Part shown: positions 17,707 through 26,427 of the stretch, piece after piece
Layout of the letters: each line of letters starts with the position of its first letter
Numbering within the stretch: the first letter of the stretch is position 1
NCBI RefSeq assembly: GCF_018130785.1
Contig: NZ_JAFCJT010000013.1
Coordinates: 1 to 64,000, forward strand
Length of the DNA stretch: 64,000 nucleotides
Origin: Bradyrhizobium liaoningense
GTDB taxonomy: Bacteria > Pseudomonadota > Alphaproteobacteria > Rhizobiales > Xanthobacteraceae
Direction: 5' to 3'
Made by a program: the position numbers and the translations under genes
Notes under the pieces: generated by a model
The model's input: only the letters and a program-made list of their open reading frames with translations
Told to the model about the DNA's origin: nothing
The model's database searches: none

Positions 17707-18567
17707 GTGATTGCAGGTCTTGATATCAAGGAGATCGTCGAGCTCGCGCTGTTGCTGATCGCAACCGGCGCGCTCTCCGGTTTTTTGGCCGGCGTGTTCG
17801 GCATCGGCGGCGGTGCGATCCTCGTGCCGGTGTTCTACGAATGCTTCCGCATCGCAGGCGTGCCGCTCGAGGTACGCATGCCGCTCTGCATCGGCACGTC
17901 GCTCGCGGTGATCATCCCGACCTCGATCCGCTCGTTCCAGGCGCACTACAAGCGCGGCGCCGTGGACATGACGATCCTGCGCGTGTGGTGGCTGCCGATC
18001 GTGATCGGCGTCGTCGCCGGCAGCGTGATCGCCCGCTACGCGCCGGAGCGGCTGTTCAAGATCGTGTTCGTCTGCGTCGCCTATTCGGCCGCGGCGCGTC
18101 TCATCTTCGCGCGCGAAGGCTGGAAGTTCGGCGATGATCTGCCGAAGGGGCCGTTGATGCGCGTCTACGGCTTCTGCGTCGGCATTCTCTCGACGTTGAT
18201 GGGCATCGGCGGCGGCCTGTTCTCGAACCTGCTGATGACGTTCTACGGCCGGCCAATCCACCAGGCAGTTGCGACCTCGTCGGCGCTCGCGGTGCTGATC
18301 TCGATTCCCGGCGCGCTCGGCTACATCTATGCCGGCTGGCCGGCGGCTGCGACCTATCCGGCCGTCGCCGCGCTGCAAATCCCGTTCGCGCTCGGTTACG
18401 TCTCGCTGATCGGCGCGGTGCTGGTGATGCCGATGAGCCTCGTCACCGCGCCGCTCGGCGTGAGAGCCGCGCATGCGATGTCGAAGCGGACGTTGGAGGT
18501 GGCGTTCGGCTGCTACCTGTTTATCGTCGGCAGCCGGTTTGTGATGAGCCTGGTGGGCGGGCAGTGA
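17707..18567 (+). CDS. TauE/SafE-family anion permease
   Basis: A 286-residue inner-membrane protein with about eight hydrophobic helices and the duplicated glycine-rich motifs GFLAGVFGIGGGAILVP and LSTLMGIGGGLFSN that mark the TauE/SafE (sulfite exporter, DUF81) family. Members move sulfite, sulfoacetate or other small organosulfur anions; the cargo here is unknown. The start is a GTG at 17707 preceded by a G-rich sequence, and no ATG is available before the first helix. It is divergent from sdhC. Confidence 0.83.
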   Translation: MIAGLDIKEIVELALLLIATGALSGFLAGVFGIGGGAILVPVFYECFRIAGVPLEVRMPLCIGTSLAVIIPTSIRSFQAHYKRGAVDMTILRVWWLPIVIGVVAGSVIARYAPERLFKIVFVCVAYSAAARLIFAREGWKFGDDLPKGPLMRVYGFCVGILSTLMGIGGGLFSNLLMTFYGRPIHQAVATSSALAVLISIPGALGYIYAGWPAAATYPAVAALQIPFALGYVSLIGAVLVMPMSLVTAPLGVRAAHAMSKRTLEVAFGCYLFIVGSRFVMSLVGGQ

Positions 18568-18601
18568 CAGGTTTGGGGCACGCGCGTCCTACACCCTCAG
18601 G

Positions 18602-18702
18602 GTCATTGCCCGCGAAGGCGGGGAATCCAGTACGCCGCGGCCTCTCGGTTCTATCATAGCCGTCACTGGAATACTGGATGCCCCGCCTTCGCGGGGCATG
18701 AC
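18602..18702. repeat. Palindromic intergenic repeat, family C (copy 1)
   Basis: The ends GTCATTGCCCGCGAAGGCGG and GCCTTCGCGGGGCATGAC are inverted. Between them is a core beginning CCAGTACGCCGCGGCCTCTC and ending ACTGGAATACTGGA. It lies between convergent TauE/SafE and matB genes. Confidence 0.8.
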
Positions 18703-18737
18703 AGCGCGTCGTATGGTGGCCCTCGACGGGTCCACCC

Positions 18738-20267
18738 CTATTTCTTCGCGTAAATATCCTTGTAGGTATCGCGCAGCACGTTCTTCTGCACCTTGCCCAT
18801 GGTGTTGCGCGGCAGCTCGTCGACGACGAAGACGCGCTTGGGCATCTTGAATTTGGCGAGCCTCCCGTCGAGCGCCTTGAGCACCGCGGTTTCGGTGACG
18901 TCGGCGCCCTTGTTGCAAACCAGAACCGCCGTGACGCCCTCGCCAAAGTCGGCATGCGGCACGCCGATGACGGCGGACTCGATCACGCCGGGCATGGCGT
19001 CGATCTCGCTCTCGATCTCTTTCGGATAGACGTTGAAGCCGCCGGAAATCACGAGATCCTTGCCGCGGCCGAGGATGTGGACGTAGCCCTTGTCGTCGAT
19101 CTTGCCGAGGTCGCCGGTGATGAAGAACCCATCGGGCCGGAATTCCGACTTGGTCTTCTCCGGCATGCGCCAATAACCCCTGAACACGTTCGGGCCCTTG
19201 ACCTCGATCATGCCGATCTCCTCGCGCGGCAATTCCTTGCCCGTGTCGGGCTCGGTCACGCGCACGGAGACGCCGGGGAGAGGAAAGCCGACCGCGCCGG
19301 GCACGCGCTCGCCGTCGTAAGGATTCGACGTGTTCATGTTGGTCTCGGTCATGCCGTAGCGCTCGAGCACCGCATGCCCCGTGCGCGCCGACCATTCCCG
19401 GTGGGTTTCTGCCAGCAGCGGCGCCGAGCCCGAGATGAACAGGCGCATGTGCTTTGTGGTGTCGCGCGACAGCGCGGAGTTCTGGAGCAGACGGGTATAG
19501 AACGTCGGTACGCCCATCAGCACCGTAGCGCGCGTCATCAGCTTGATGATCAGGTCCGGATCGAGCTTCGGCAGGAAGATCATCGACGCCCGCGAGAACA
19601 GCGTCACGTTGGTCGCCACGAACAGGCCGTGCGTATGGTAGATCGGCAGCGCGTGGATCAGCACGTCCTTGTCGGTGAAGCGCCAGTAGCCGACGAGGCT
19701 CAGCGAATTCGACGCGAGATTGTCGTGCGTCAGCATCGCGCCCTTGGAGCGGCCGGTGGTGCCCGACGTGTAGAGGATCGCGGCGAGGTCATCGTTCGCC
19801 CGCGCGACGGTCGTGAAGTCGCTGCTGGCCTTGTCGGCGGCTTCCGTCAGCGAGCCCTTGCCGTCGGGCCCGAGCGTCTCGACCCTGGCCTTCACCTTGG
19901 CGGCGATCGGCGCGAGACCCTCGGCCTTGGAGGGATCACAGACCACCAGCGACGGCTCGGCGTCGCCGATGAAGTAATCGAGCTCGTTCAGCGTATAGGC
20001 GGTGTTGAGTGGCAGATAGACCGCGCCGGCCCGCACCGTGGCGAGATACAGCACGATATTGGTGACCGATTTCTCCACCTGCACCGCGACGCGGTCGCCG
20101 GGCTTCACACCGCGCGCGACCAGCACGTTCGCCATCTGCCCGGCCCGCGCGATCAGATCGCCATAGCTGATGTGGCCGCCATCCTGCGTCTCGATCGCGA
20201 GGCGCTTGGGGTCGTCGAGGCCGTCGAACAGGCGGGAAAACAGATTGGCGTTGGCTGCTTGGTTCAT
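18738..20267 (-). CDS. matB: Malonyl-CoA synthetase
   Basis: A 509-residue ANL-superfamily enzyme that activates malonate with ATP and CoA to malonyl-CoA. The P-loop is YTSGTTGRSKGAM, the A5 motif is ERYGMTETNM and the core A8 motif is GRGKDLVISGGFNVYPKE. The C-terminal catalytic Lys is in TMGKVQKN. Sequence recall against R. palustris MatB (starting NANLFARLFD) is very close, so the symbol is well supported. The ATG at 20267 (MNQAANANLF) matches that start. No malonyl-CoA decarboxylase (matA) is next to it. It is divergent from the SDR gene. Confidence 0.93.
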   Translation of the reverse strand: MNQAANANLFSRLFDGLDDPKRLAIETQDGGHISYGDLIARAGQMANVLVARGVKPGDRVAVQVEKSVTNIVLYLATVRAGAVYLPLNTAYTLNELDYFIGDAEPSLVVCDPSKAEGLAPIAAKVKARVETLGPDGKGSLTEAADKASSDFTTVARANDDLAAILYTSGTTGRSKGAMLTHDNLASNSLSLVGYWRFTDKDVLIHALPIYHTHGLFVATNVTLFSRASMIFLPKLDPDLIIKLMTRATVLMGVPTFYTRLLQNSALSRDTTKHMRLFISGSAPLLAETHREWSARTGHAVLERYGMTETNMNTSNPYDGERVPGAVGFPLPGVSVRVTEPDTGKELPREEIGMIEVKGPNVFRGYWRMPEKTKSEFRPDGFFITGDLGKIDDKGYVHILGRGKDLVISGGFNVYPKEIESEIDAMPGVIESAVIGVPHADFGEGVTAVLVCNKGADVTETAVLKALDGRLAKFKMPKRVFVVDELPRNTMGKVQKNVLRDTYKDIYAKK

Positions 20268-20362
20268 GCAAGATTTCCTCGACCGCAAGGCAAACAAGGC
20301 CGGTCAAAACCGAGGGCTGGATTAGCAAAAACCGCCCCAATGAAGCAACGGAGACAGTTTGC

Positions 20363-21124
20363 ATGACCAAAAACGGGAAACGCGTGGCCTGGGTGACGGG
20401 CGGAGGCAGTGGGATCGGGGAGGCCGGCGCCGAGGCGCTGGCGGCCGACGGCTGGATCGTCGTGGTCTCCGGCCGCCGCAAGGATGCCCTGGATACCGTG
20501 GTTGCCAAGATCACTGGGGCGGGCGGGGTGGCCGAGGCCATCGCGCTGGATGTGGCCAACGCGGACCAGGCCCGGAAGGCGGCCGATCAAATCGTCGCGA
20601 AGCACGGCCGGATCGACCTGCTCGTGAACAATGCCGGCATCAATGTCCCCAAGCGGAGCTGGAAGGACATGGAACTGGACGGCTGGGACAAGCTGGTCCA
20701 GGTCAACCTCAACGGCGTGCTCTATTGCATGCGCGCGGTGCTGCCGGCGATGCGCAAGCAGCAGGATGGCTCGATCATCAATGTCTCGTCCTGGGCGGGC
20801 CGCCACGTCTCGAAGATGCCGGGCCCGGCCTACACCACCACCAAGCATGCGGTGCTGGCGCTGACCCATTCCTTCAACATGGATGAATGCGTCAATGGCT
20901 TGCGCGCCTGCTGCCTGATGCCGGGCGAGGTGGCAACGCCGATCCTGAAGCTGCGACCGGTGGTGCCGAGCGAAGAAGAGCAGGCGAAGATGCTGCAATC
21001 CGAAGATCTCGGCCGCACCATCGCGTTCATCGCGGCGATGCCGCCGCGCGTCTGCATCAACGAGCTCCTGATCAGCCCGACGCACAATCGCGGGTTTATC
21101 CAGACGCCGCACAATAGGGATTAG
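20363..21124 (+). CDS. SDR-family oxidoreductase
   Basis: A 253-residue classical short-chain dehydrogenase/reductase. It has the cofactor motif TGGGSGIGEAGAEAL, the NNAG motif at about residue 89 (LVNNAGIN), catalytic Ser in INVSSWAG, and YTTTK (Y-x3-K). The basic residues after beta-2 (SGRRKD) suggest NADP(H). The substrate is not predictable. It starts 95 bases from matB on the opposite strand, so the two may share a divergent promoter region. Confidence 0.88.
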   Translation: MTKNGKRVAWVTGGGSGIGEAGAEALAADGWIVVVSGRRKDALDTVVAKITGAGGVAEAIALDVANADQARKAADQIVAKHGRIDLLVNNAGINVPKRSWKDMELDGWDKLVQVNLNGVLYCMRAVLPAMRKQQDGSIINVSSWAGRHVSKMPGPAYTTTKHAVLALTHSFNMDECVNGLRACCLMPGEVATPILKLRPVVPSEEEQAKMLQSEDLGRTIAFIAAMPPRVCINELLISPTHNRGFIQTPHNRD

Positions 21125-21475
21125 TGCGGGGACACCGCCTTAACGGGCACGCTGCCGCAACGGGCACACTGCTGTAGGGTGGGCAAAGGCGCGAAGCGCC
21201 GTGCCCACCATCTCTCTCCGCATTTGCGTTTGGTGGGCACGCTGCGCTTTGCCCACCCTACGGCACCGTTTGCTTGGCGCGCCCCACCCCCACGAACGTC
21301 CCCTCGCATAGTTTCACGCATCACAAAGAATTTTTGTCCGAAACCCCATCGCAAACCCTCCCGTAGTTCGGACCAACGACGCGTGACTGCTGCACGTCAA
21401 AACTGACGCAGGCGCCGTTGTTGCCCAACTCAAACGCCGGTCATTGCCGGTCACAATTCAATCGGGAGACTCTCC
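21125..21475. other. Intergenic region with repeat, SDR to fasciclin
   Basis: These 351 bases hold one family A repeat (21174-21261) and then about 200 bases with no gene. The last part should contain the promoter of the fasciclin gene. Confidence 0.5.
21174..21261. repeat. Palindromic intergenic repeat, family A (copy 1)
   Basis: An 88-bp near-perfect palindrome with termini GTAGGGTGGGCAAAG and CTTTGCCCACCCTAC and inner GTGCCCACCA/TGGTGGGCAC arms. The loop is variable between copies. Confidence 0.9.
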
Positions 21476-22030
21476 ATGTCGAAGCGTATTGCCTATCTCG
21501 CTGCCGCCGCCTTCAGCGCCCTGGCCATCACCGCGACTGTGGTCGCGCCGGTCCGCGCCGAGGAGAAGACCGTCATGGTCGGCGGCGCCGCGATGTTCCC
21601 GTCCAAGAACATCGTCCAGAACGCGGTCAACTCGAAGGATCACACCACGCTGGTGGCGGCGGTGAAGGCCGCCGGCCTGGTGCCGACGCTGGAAAGCAAG
21701 GGCCCGTTCACGGTGTTCGCGCCCACCAACGCCGCCTTCGGCAAGCTGCCGGCCGGCACCGTCGACAATCTGGTCAAGCCCGAGAACAAGGCGACCTTGA
21801 CCAAGATCCTCACCTACCATGTCGTGCCCGGCAAGCTCGAGGCTTCCGACCTCACCGACGGCAAGAAGATGAAGACCGCCGAAGGCGAGGAACTGACGGT
21901 GAAGAAGCAGGACGGCAAGGTCTGGATCGTCGATGCCAAGGGCGGCACCTCGATGGTGACGATCTCCAACGTCAACCAGTCGAACGGCGTCATCCATGTG
22001 GTCGACACCGTGCTGATGCCGGCGACGTAA
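21476..22030 (+). CDS. Secreted fasciclin-domain protein
   Basis: A 184-residue protein: a signal peptide (about residues 1-29, ending VRA), a short linker, and one FAS1 domain with the conserved FTVFAPTNAAF (H1) and the terminal NGVIHVVDTVLMP (H2) motifs. FAS1 proteins act in adhesion or in envelope interactions; a specific ligand is not known. A good purine-rich Shine-Dalgarno (GGGAGACTC) precedes the ATG. It is followed by its own terminator, so it is probably a single-gene transcript although it lies before the cytochrome b/molybdoenzyme pair. Confidence 0.9.
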   Translation: MSKRIAYLAAAAFSALAITATVVAPVRAEEKTVMVGGAAMFPSKNIVQNAVNSKDHTTLVAAVKAAGLVPTLESKGPFTVFAPTNAAFGKLPAGTVDNLVKPENKATLTKILTYHVVPGKLEASDLTDGKKMKTAEGEELTVKKQDGKVWIVDAKGGTSMVTISNVNQSNGVIHVVDTVLMPAT

Positions 22031-22076
22031 CACCGCGAAGTCCGGTTTCATCCCCCAGACCGGATGCGACGAAACG

Positions 22077-22106
22077 GCGAGCCGGGGGCACCCGGCTCGC
22101 TTTATT
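22077..22106 (+). terminator. Intrinsic terminator after fasciclin gene
   Basis: A perfect 10-bp stem (GCGAGCCGGG / CCCGGCTCGC) with a GGCA loop is followed by TTTATT. Confidence 0.8.
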
Positions 22107-22213
22107 GTGACCACGATAGCCCATAGGCATCGATTCGATGGCCGGCGGGGCGTAACGAAAGCGGCCGCATCGGCGTATAATCGGTGTCAGACGACGTTCA
22201 GGACGGAACCATT

Positions 22214-22843
22214 ATGTCGAGCCTCACAGTCACCGACGAGCAGGTCAGCGCCACCCCGGCCAAAATGATCCAGCCGGCCTGGGTCCGGGTCATGCACTGG
22301 ATCAATGCTCTCGCCATGGTCCTGATGATCCTGTCGGGCTGGCAGATCTACAACGCCTCGCCGCTGTTCGGCTTCAGTTTTCCGCGCGAGTACACGCTTG
22401 GCGGTTGGCTCGGCGGCGGCCTGCTCTGGCATTTTGCGGCGATGTGGCTGTTGATGATCAACGGCCTCGCTTATCTCATTACAGGTTTTGCCACCGGCCG
22501 CTTCCGCAAGAAGCTGCTGCCGATCACGCCATCTGGCGTGCTCCAGGACGTCAGGGCTGCGCTGACCTTCAAGCTCGGCCATGACGATCTCACCGTCTAC
22601 AATTACGTGCAGCGCCTGCTCTATGCCGGCATCATCGTGGTTGGCGTCCTGATCGTGCTGTCGGGCCTGTCGATGTGGAAGCCGGTGCAACTTTATTATC
22701 TGGTGATGCTGTTCGGCGATTATCCGACCGCGCGCTACGTCCACTTCTTCTGCATGGCCGCGATCTGCGCGTTCCTCGTCATTCACGTCCTGCTCGCGCT
22801 GCTGGTGCCGAAGAGCCTGCGCGCGATGATCATTGGGCGATAG
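22214..22843 (+). CDS. Membrane cytochrome b (b561/b6-like)
   Basis: A 209-residue di-haem-type cytochrome b domain protein with four hydrophobic helices. The His residues in VMHWINA, LWHFAAMW, YVHFFCMA and LVIHVLLAL are the probable haem ligands. Such subunits pass quinol electrons to, or take them from, a partner periplasmic redox enzyme. Here the partner is the molybdoenzyme that follows 71 bases downstream. The ATG at 22214 has the AGGACGG ribosome site 6 bases away, better than the GTG at 22184. Its stop codon touches a short palindromic repeat. Confidence 0.85.
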   Translation: MSSLTVTDEQVSATPAKMIQPAWVRVMHWINALAMVLMILSGWQIYNASPLFGFSFPREYTLGGWLGGGLLWHFAAMWLLMINGLAYLITGFATGRFRKKLLPITPSGVLQDVRAALTFKLGHDDLTVYNYVQRLLYAGIIVVGVLIVLSGLSMWKPVQLYYLVMLFGDYPTARYVHFFCMAAICAFLVIHVLLALLVPKSLRAMIIGR

Positions 22844-22891
22844 AGCATGATCCGGAAAAGTGGGAACCGGTTTTCCGACAAGATCATGCTC
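22843..22891. repeat. Short palindromic repeat, family E
   Basis: A 49-bp palindrome: GAGCATGATCCGGAAAAGTG ... GGTTTTCCGACAAGATCATG CTC. It is a well-known small repeat type in Rhizobiales. It overlaps the last base of the cytochrome b stop codon and ends 23 bases before the molybdoenzyme ATG, so it would form a hairpin inside the bicistronic mRNA. Confidence 0.85.
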
Positions 22892-22914
22892 AAAACAGAT
22901 ATGTGAGAATAGCG

Positions 22915-23697
22915 ATGGCCAAGCGTTCGTTCCTGATCCCCGGCGTCGACAAGCGACTGCTGATCAAGGACTCCATCAAGACGATGCCCGATGTCAGCCG
23001 CCGCCGCTTCATCGCGGGCGGCGCCAGCCTCGGCGCGCTGACGCTGCTCACCGGCTGCGACGTGATCGACTCATCCTCGGCCGAGGAGATGCTGAAGAGC
23101 GTCTCGAAATTCAACGACGCCGTGCAGGCCTTCATCTTCAATCCCGACGCGCTGGCGCCGACCTTCCCGGAGAGCGCGATTACAAAACCGTTCCCGTTCA
23201 ACGCCTATTACGATCTCGATGACGCCCCCGATATCGACGGCGCCGACTGGAAGCTCGAGGTACGCGGTCTCGTCGACAACAAGAAGTCCTGGACGCTTCC
23301 GGAACTGTACAAGCTGCCGCAGGTCACCCAGATCACCCGCCACATCTGCGTCGAGGGCTGGAGCGCGATCGGCAGCTGGACCGGCACGCCCTTGCGCGAT
23401 TTCCTCAAGCTGATCGGCGCCGACACCCGCGCAAAATATGTCTGGTTCCAGTGCGCCGACAAGGACGGCTACAACTCGCCGCTCGACATGCGCAGCGCGC
23501 TGCATCCGCAAACGCAGATGACGTTCAAATACGCGAACGAGATATTGCCCCGTGCCTACGGTTTCCCGATGAAGATCCGCGTGCCGACCAAGCTCGGCTT
23601 CAAGAACCCGAAATACGTGGTCTCGATGGAAGTCACCAATGACTACAAGGGTGGTTACTGGGAAGACCAGGGGTACAATTCGTTCAGCGGGAGCTAG
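22915..23697 (+). CDS. Tat-exported molybdopterin-dependent oxidoreductase (MsrP/YedY-like)
   Basis: A 260-residue protein of the sulfite-oxidase fold. A twin-arginine signal (SRRRFIAGG at about residues 29-37) is followed by a hydrophobic stretch ending LTGC, which also fits a lipobox, so it may be a Tat-exported lipoprotein. The Mo-ligating Cys is in HICVEGWSAIG, and YEDY-like motifs CADKDGYNSPLDM and PMKIRVPTKLGFKNPKYV follow. It likely pairs with the upstream cytochrome b, like MsrP with MsrQ, although that cytochrome is not an MsrQ homologue by length or motif. The substrate is unknown. The ATG at 22915 was chosen by signal-peptide position. Confidence 0.88.
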   Translation: MAKRSFLIPGVDKRLLIKDSIKTMPDVSRRRFIAGGASLGALTLLTGCDVIDSSSAEEMLKSVSKFNDAVQAFIFNPDALAPTFPESAITKPFPFNAYYDLDDAPDIDGADWKLEVRGLVDNKKSWTLPELYKLPQVTQITRHICVEGWSAIGSWTGTPLRDFLKLIGADTRAKYVWFQCADKDGYNSPLDMRSALHPQTQMTFKYANEILPRAYGFPMKIRVPTKLGFKNPKYVVSMEVTNDYKGGYWEDQGYNSFSGS

Positions 23698-23707
23698 CTC
23701 CGCTGTC

Positions 23708-23796
23708 GTAGGGTGGGCAAAGCGCAAGCGTGCCCACCAAACTCCTCGACCGCGCACAGATGGTGGGCACGGCGCTGCGCGCCTTTGCCCACCCTA
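23708..23796. repeat. Palindromic intergenic repeat, family A (copy 2)
   Basis: Same termini as copy 1. The right-hand GTAGGG end, read on the minus strand, supplies the TAG stop codon of the MFS gene. Confidence 0.9.
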
Positions 23797-24996
23797 CGGC
23801 TCCGATGCTTTGGCCGGCCCCACCTTCCGCTGGCACAATGCCGCCACCGCCCCCAGCGCCAGCAGCGCGGCCGACACATTCAGCGCGTAACTCAGACTCC
23901 CCAGCGCATCCGTGATCGCGCCGACCACGATCGGTCCCAACGTCTGCCCGACGCCGAACGAGATCGTCATCGCCGCGATTGCGGTGGGCCACACCTCCGG
24001 CGGATAGTTGAAGCGGACGAAGGCGGTGGTCGAGCCGACCACGGCGAAGAAGGCGACGCCGAACACGACCGCGGAGACCGCGAGCCATGCCGGTGAATGG
24101 CCGAGGATCGGCAGGGCCGCGCCGAGCGCGTTGGTGCCGAGGATGATGGCGGTTGCGAGCCCGCCGCGATCCAGCGCCAGCACGCCGCGCCAGGCCCAGG
24201 GCGTCGCAAAGGCGCTGAGGCCGATCAGGCTCCAGAACGCGGCCTGTGCCGCGGCGCCGCCACCGCCGTCGCGCACATAGGCGATCATGAAGGTCATGTA
24301 GGCGATGTAGCCCGCGCCGAACAGGAAGTAGCCGGCGAGATAGATCAGCACCGGAAGAATAGCGAAGGCGGCGTGGCTGCCTTCCGAGAAGCGCACGCCA
24401 CTTTCGATGCGGATCAGGAACAGGGGCACGGTCATCACCACGGACAGCAGTGTCAGCGCCCACCACACCATCCACCACGAGCCCGGCCCGAAATATTGCA
24501 GCGTGAACGGGGCGATCAGTCCCGAGGCGAGAATGCCGATGCCGGGCCCGGCATAGAACAGGCTGAGGAGGAAATTGGCCCGTTCCGGGCGCGACTGCGC
24601 GATTGAAGCGGCCAGCGCGCCGCCGGCGACGAAGCCGGCGGCGGCGCCGAAGCCGAGCACGAGGCGCGCGAAGCTCAGTGCGACGAAATTGCCTGTCAGC
24701 GCACAGATGGCGAGCGCGGCGACGCAGGCCAGAGTTCCGCCGCGGATCGCGGCCGCCCAGCCGACGCGCTGGATCAGTCGGGAAGCAACGAGCGCGCCCG
24801 CGAGGTAGCCGACGGCATTGATGGTGTTCATGAAACCGGCCGCCGAGTAGGACCAGCCGAGATCCTCCCGCATGTCAGGCAGCACCAGCGCATAGGCAAA
24901 GCGGCCGATGCCGAGCCCGACCGTCGCCGCCAGCGACAGGGTCAGGATCAGCCGCGCGGGGTGCGCGTCGGGCGGGGGGCGGTCATGGGCGTGCAA
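23794..24996 (-). CDS. YbfB/YjiJ-family MFS transporter
   Basis: A roughly 400-residue inner-membrane transporter with about twelve hydrophobic helices. The N-terminal motif SLAATVGLGIGRFAYALVLPDM and WSYSAAGFMNTINAVGYLAGAL are characteristic of the YbfB/YjiJ MFS subgroup, whose substrates are mostly unknown. No ATG lies close to the first helix. I placed the start at a TTG (24996) with GGAG five bases upstream; a longer start at 25095 is possible but its first 33 residues look non-coding. The stop codon lies in a family A repeat. Confidence 0.82.
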   Translation of the reverse strand: MHAHDRPPPDAHPARLILTLSLAATVGLGIGRFAYALVLPDMREDLGWSYSAAGFMNTINAVGYLAGALVASRLIQRVGWAAAIRGGTLACVAALAICALTGNFVALSFARLVLGFGAAAGFVAGGALAASIAQSRPERANFLLSLFYAGPGIGILASGLIAPFTLQYFGPGSWWMVWWALTLLSVVMTVPLFLIRIESGVRFSEGSHAAFAILPVLIYLAGYFLFGAGYIAYMTFMIAYVRDGGGGAAAQAAFWSLIGLSAFATPWAWRGVLALDRGGLATAIILGTNALGAALPILGHSPAWLAVSAVVFGVAFFAVVGSTTAFVRFNYPPEVWPTAIAAMTISFGVGQTLGPIVVGAITDALGSLSYALNVSAALLALGAVAALCQRKVGPAKASEP

Positions 24997-25106
24997 AGGG
25001 TGCTCCGGCCTGTGCAGTGTGGCAGGCCCCGCCCGTCTTGCACAGCCGCGAGGCGGCAATGGTGTCTTGCCAAGCGCGCAACGCCGCTCTAGCACTCCGG
25101 CCGACC

Positions 25107-25269
25107 GTCATTCCGGGGCGCACGCGAAGCGGGCGAGCCCGGAATCCATAACCCCGGCTGGTGGTTATGGATTCCGGGCCCGCGCCTCCAAGTCGGCTGT
25201 TGCCGACTTGGACAATCTAAAGTGCCGAACTCGGGTAAACCCGAGGTCGGTGGCGCGTCCCGGAATGAC
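25107..25269. repeat. Palindromic intergenic repeat, family B variant (copy 2)
   Basis: The inverted ends are GTCATTCCGGGGCGCACGCG and GCGCGTCCCGGAATGAC, with an inner GGAATCCATAACC/GGTTATGGATTCC pair and a second small palindrome (AAGTCGGCTGTTGCCGACTT). It occupies most of the gap upstream of leuB. Confidence 0.85.
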
Positions 25270-25296
25270 GAGAGAGGATCGAGAAGGGAAACGAAC

Positions 25297-26409
25297 ATGG
25301 CGACCCACAAACTGCTGCTGCTCCCCGGCGACGGTATCGGCCCCGAGGTGATGGGCGAGGTGAAGCGGCTGATCGACTGGCTCAATTCGGCAGGGATCGC
25401 CAAATTCGAGACCGATACCGGCCTTGTCGGCGGCTCCGCCTATGACGCGCACAAGGTGTCGATCTCCGAGGGCGACATGGCCAAGGCCCTGGCCGCCGAC
25501 GCCATCATCTTCGGCGCGGTCGGCGGCCCGAAGTGGGATGCCGTTCCTTACGAGGTGCGCCCCGAAGCCGGCCTGCTCCGCCTGCGCAAGGATCTCGCCT
25601 TGTTCGCCAACCTCCGCCCTGCGGTGTGCTATCCGGCGCTGGCCGATGCCTCGAGCCTGAAGCGCGAGGCGGTCGAGGGCCTCGACATCGTCATCGTCCG
25701 CGAGCTCACCGGCGGCGTCTATTTCGGCGAGCCCAAGACTATCACCGATCTCGGCAACGGCCAGAAGCGGGCCGTCGATACCCAGGTCTACGACACCTAT
25801 GAGATCGAGCGCATCGGCCGCGTCGCCTTCGAGCTTGCCAGGAAGCGCAAGAACAAGGTGACGTCGATGGAGAAGCGCAACGTCATGAAGTCGGGCGTGC
25901 TCTGGAACGAGGTCATGACGGCGGTTCACAAGCGCGAATATCCTGACGTGACGCTCGAGCACCAGCTCGCCGATTCCGGCGGCATGATGCTGGTCAAGGC
26001 GCCGAAGCAGTTCGACGTCATCGTCACCGACAACCTGTTCGGCGACATGCTGTCCGACATCGCGGCGATGCTGACCGGTTCGCTCGGCATGCTGCCCTCG
26101 GCCTCGCTCGGCGAGGTCGACGTCAAGAGCAAGAAGCGCAAGGCGCTGTACGAGCCGGTGCACGGCTCGGCGCCTGATATCGCAGGCCAAGGCCTCGCCA
26201 ATCCCATCGCGATGATCTCGTCCTTCGGCATGGCGCTGCGCTACTCCTTCGATATGGGCGACCTCGCCGACAAGGTCGATGCTGCGATCGCCGCCGTGCT
26301 GGCCAGCGGCCTGCGCACCGCCGACATCAAGTCGGAAGGTACCAAGGCCGCCTCGACCACGCAGATGGGCGAAGCGATCCTGAAGGAATTGCAGAAGCTG
26401 CACGCGTAA
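25297..26409 (+). CDS. leuB: 3-isopropylmalate dehydrogenase
   Basis: A 370-residue NAD-dependent decarboxylating dehydrogenase, third dedicated step of leucine synthesis. The start LLLLPGDGIGPEVM, the substrate arginines in the LRLRKDLALFANLRP region, the metal-binding Asp in VTDNLFGDMLSDI and the C-terminal EPVHGSAPDIAGQG are all present. The ATG at 25297 has GAGAAGGGAA upstream. leuC and leuD are elsewhere in the window, so the leu genes are not one operon. A family B repeat ends 27 bases before the start. Confidence 0.96.
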   Translation: MATHKLLLLPGDGIGPEVMGEVKRLIDWLNSAGIAKFETDTGLVGGSAYDAHKVSISEGDMAKALAADAIIFGAVGGPKWDAVPYEVRPEAGLLRLRKDLALFANLRPAVCYPALADASSLKREAVEGLDIVIVRELTGGVYFGEPKTITDLGNGQKRAVDTQVYDTYEIERIGRVAFELARKRKNKVTSMEKRNVMKSGVLWNEVMTAVHKREYPDVTLEHQLADSGGMMLVKAPKQFDVIVTDNLFGDMLSDIAAMLTGSLGMLPSASLGEVDVKSKKRKALYEPVHGSAPDIAGQGLANPIAMISSFGMALRYSFDMGDLADKVDAAIAAVLASGLRTADIKSEGTKAASTTQMGEAILKELQKLHA

Positions 26410-26427
26410 GCGGCAAGCACCGCTCTC

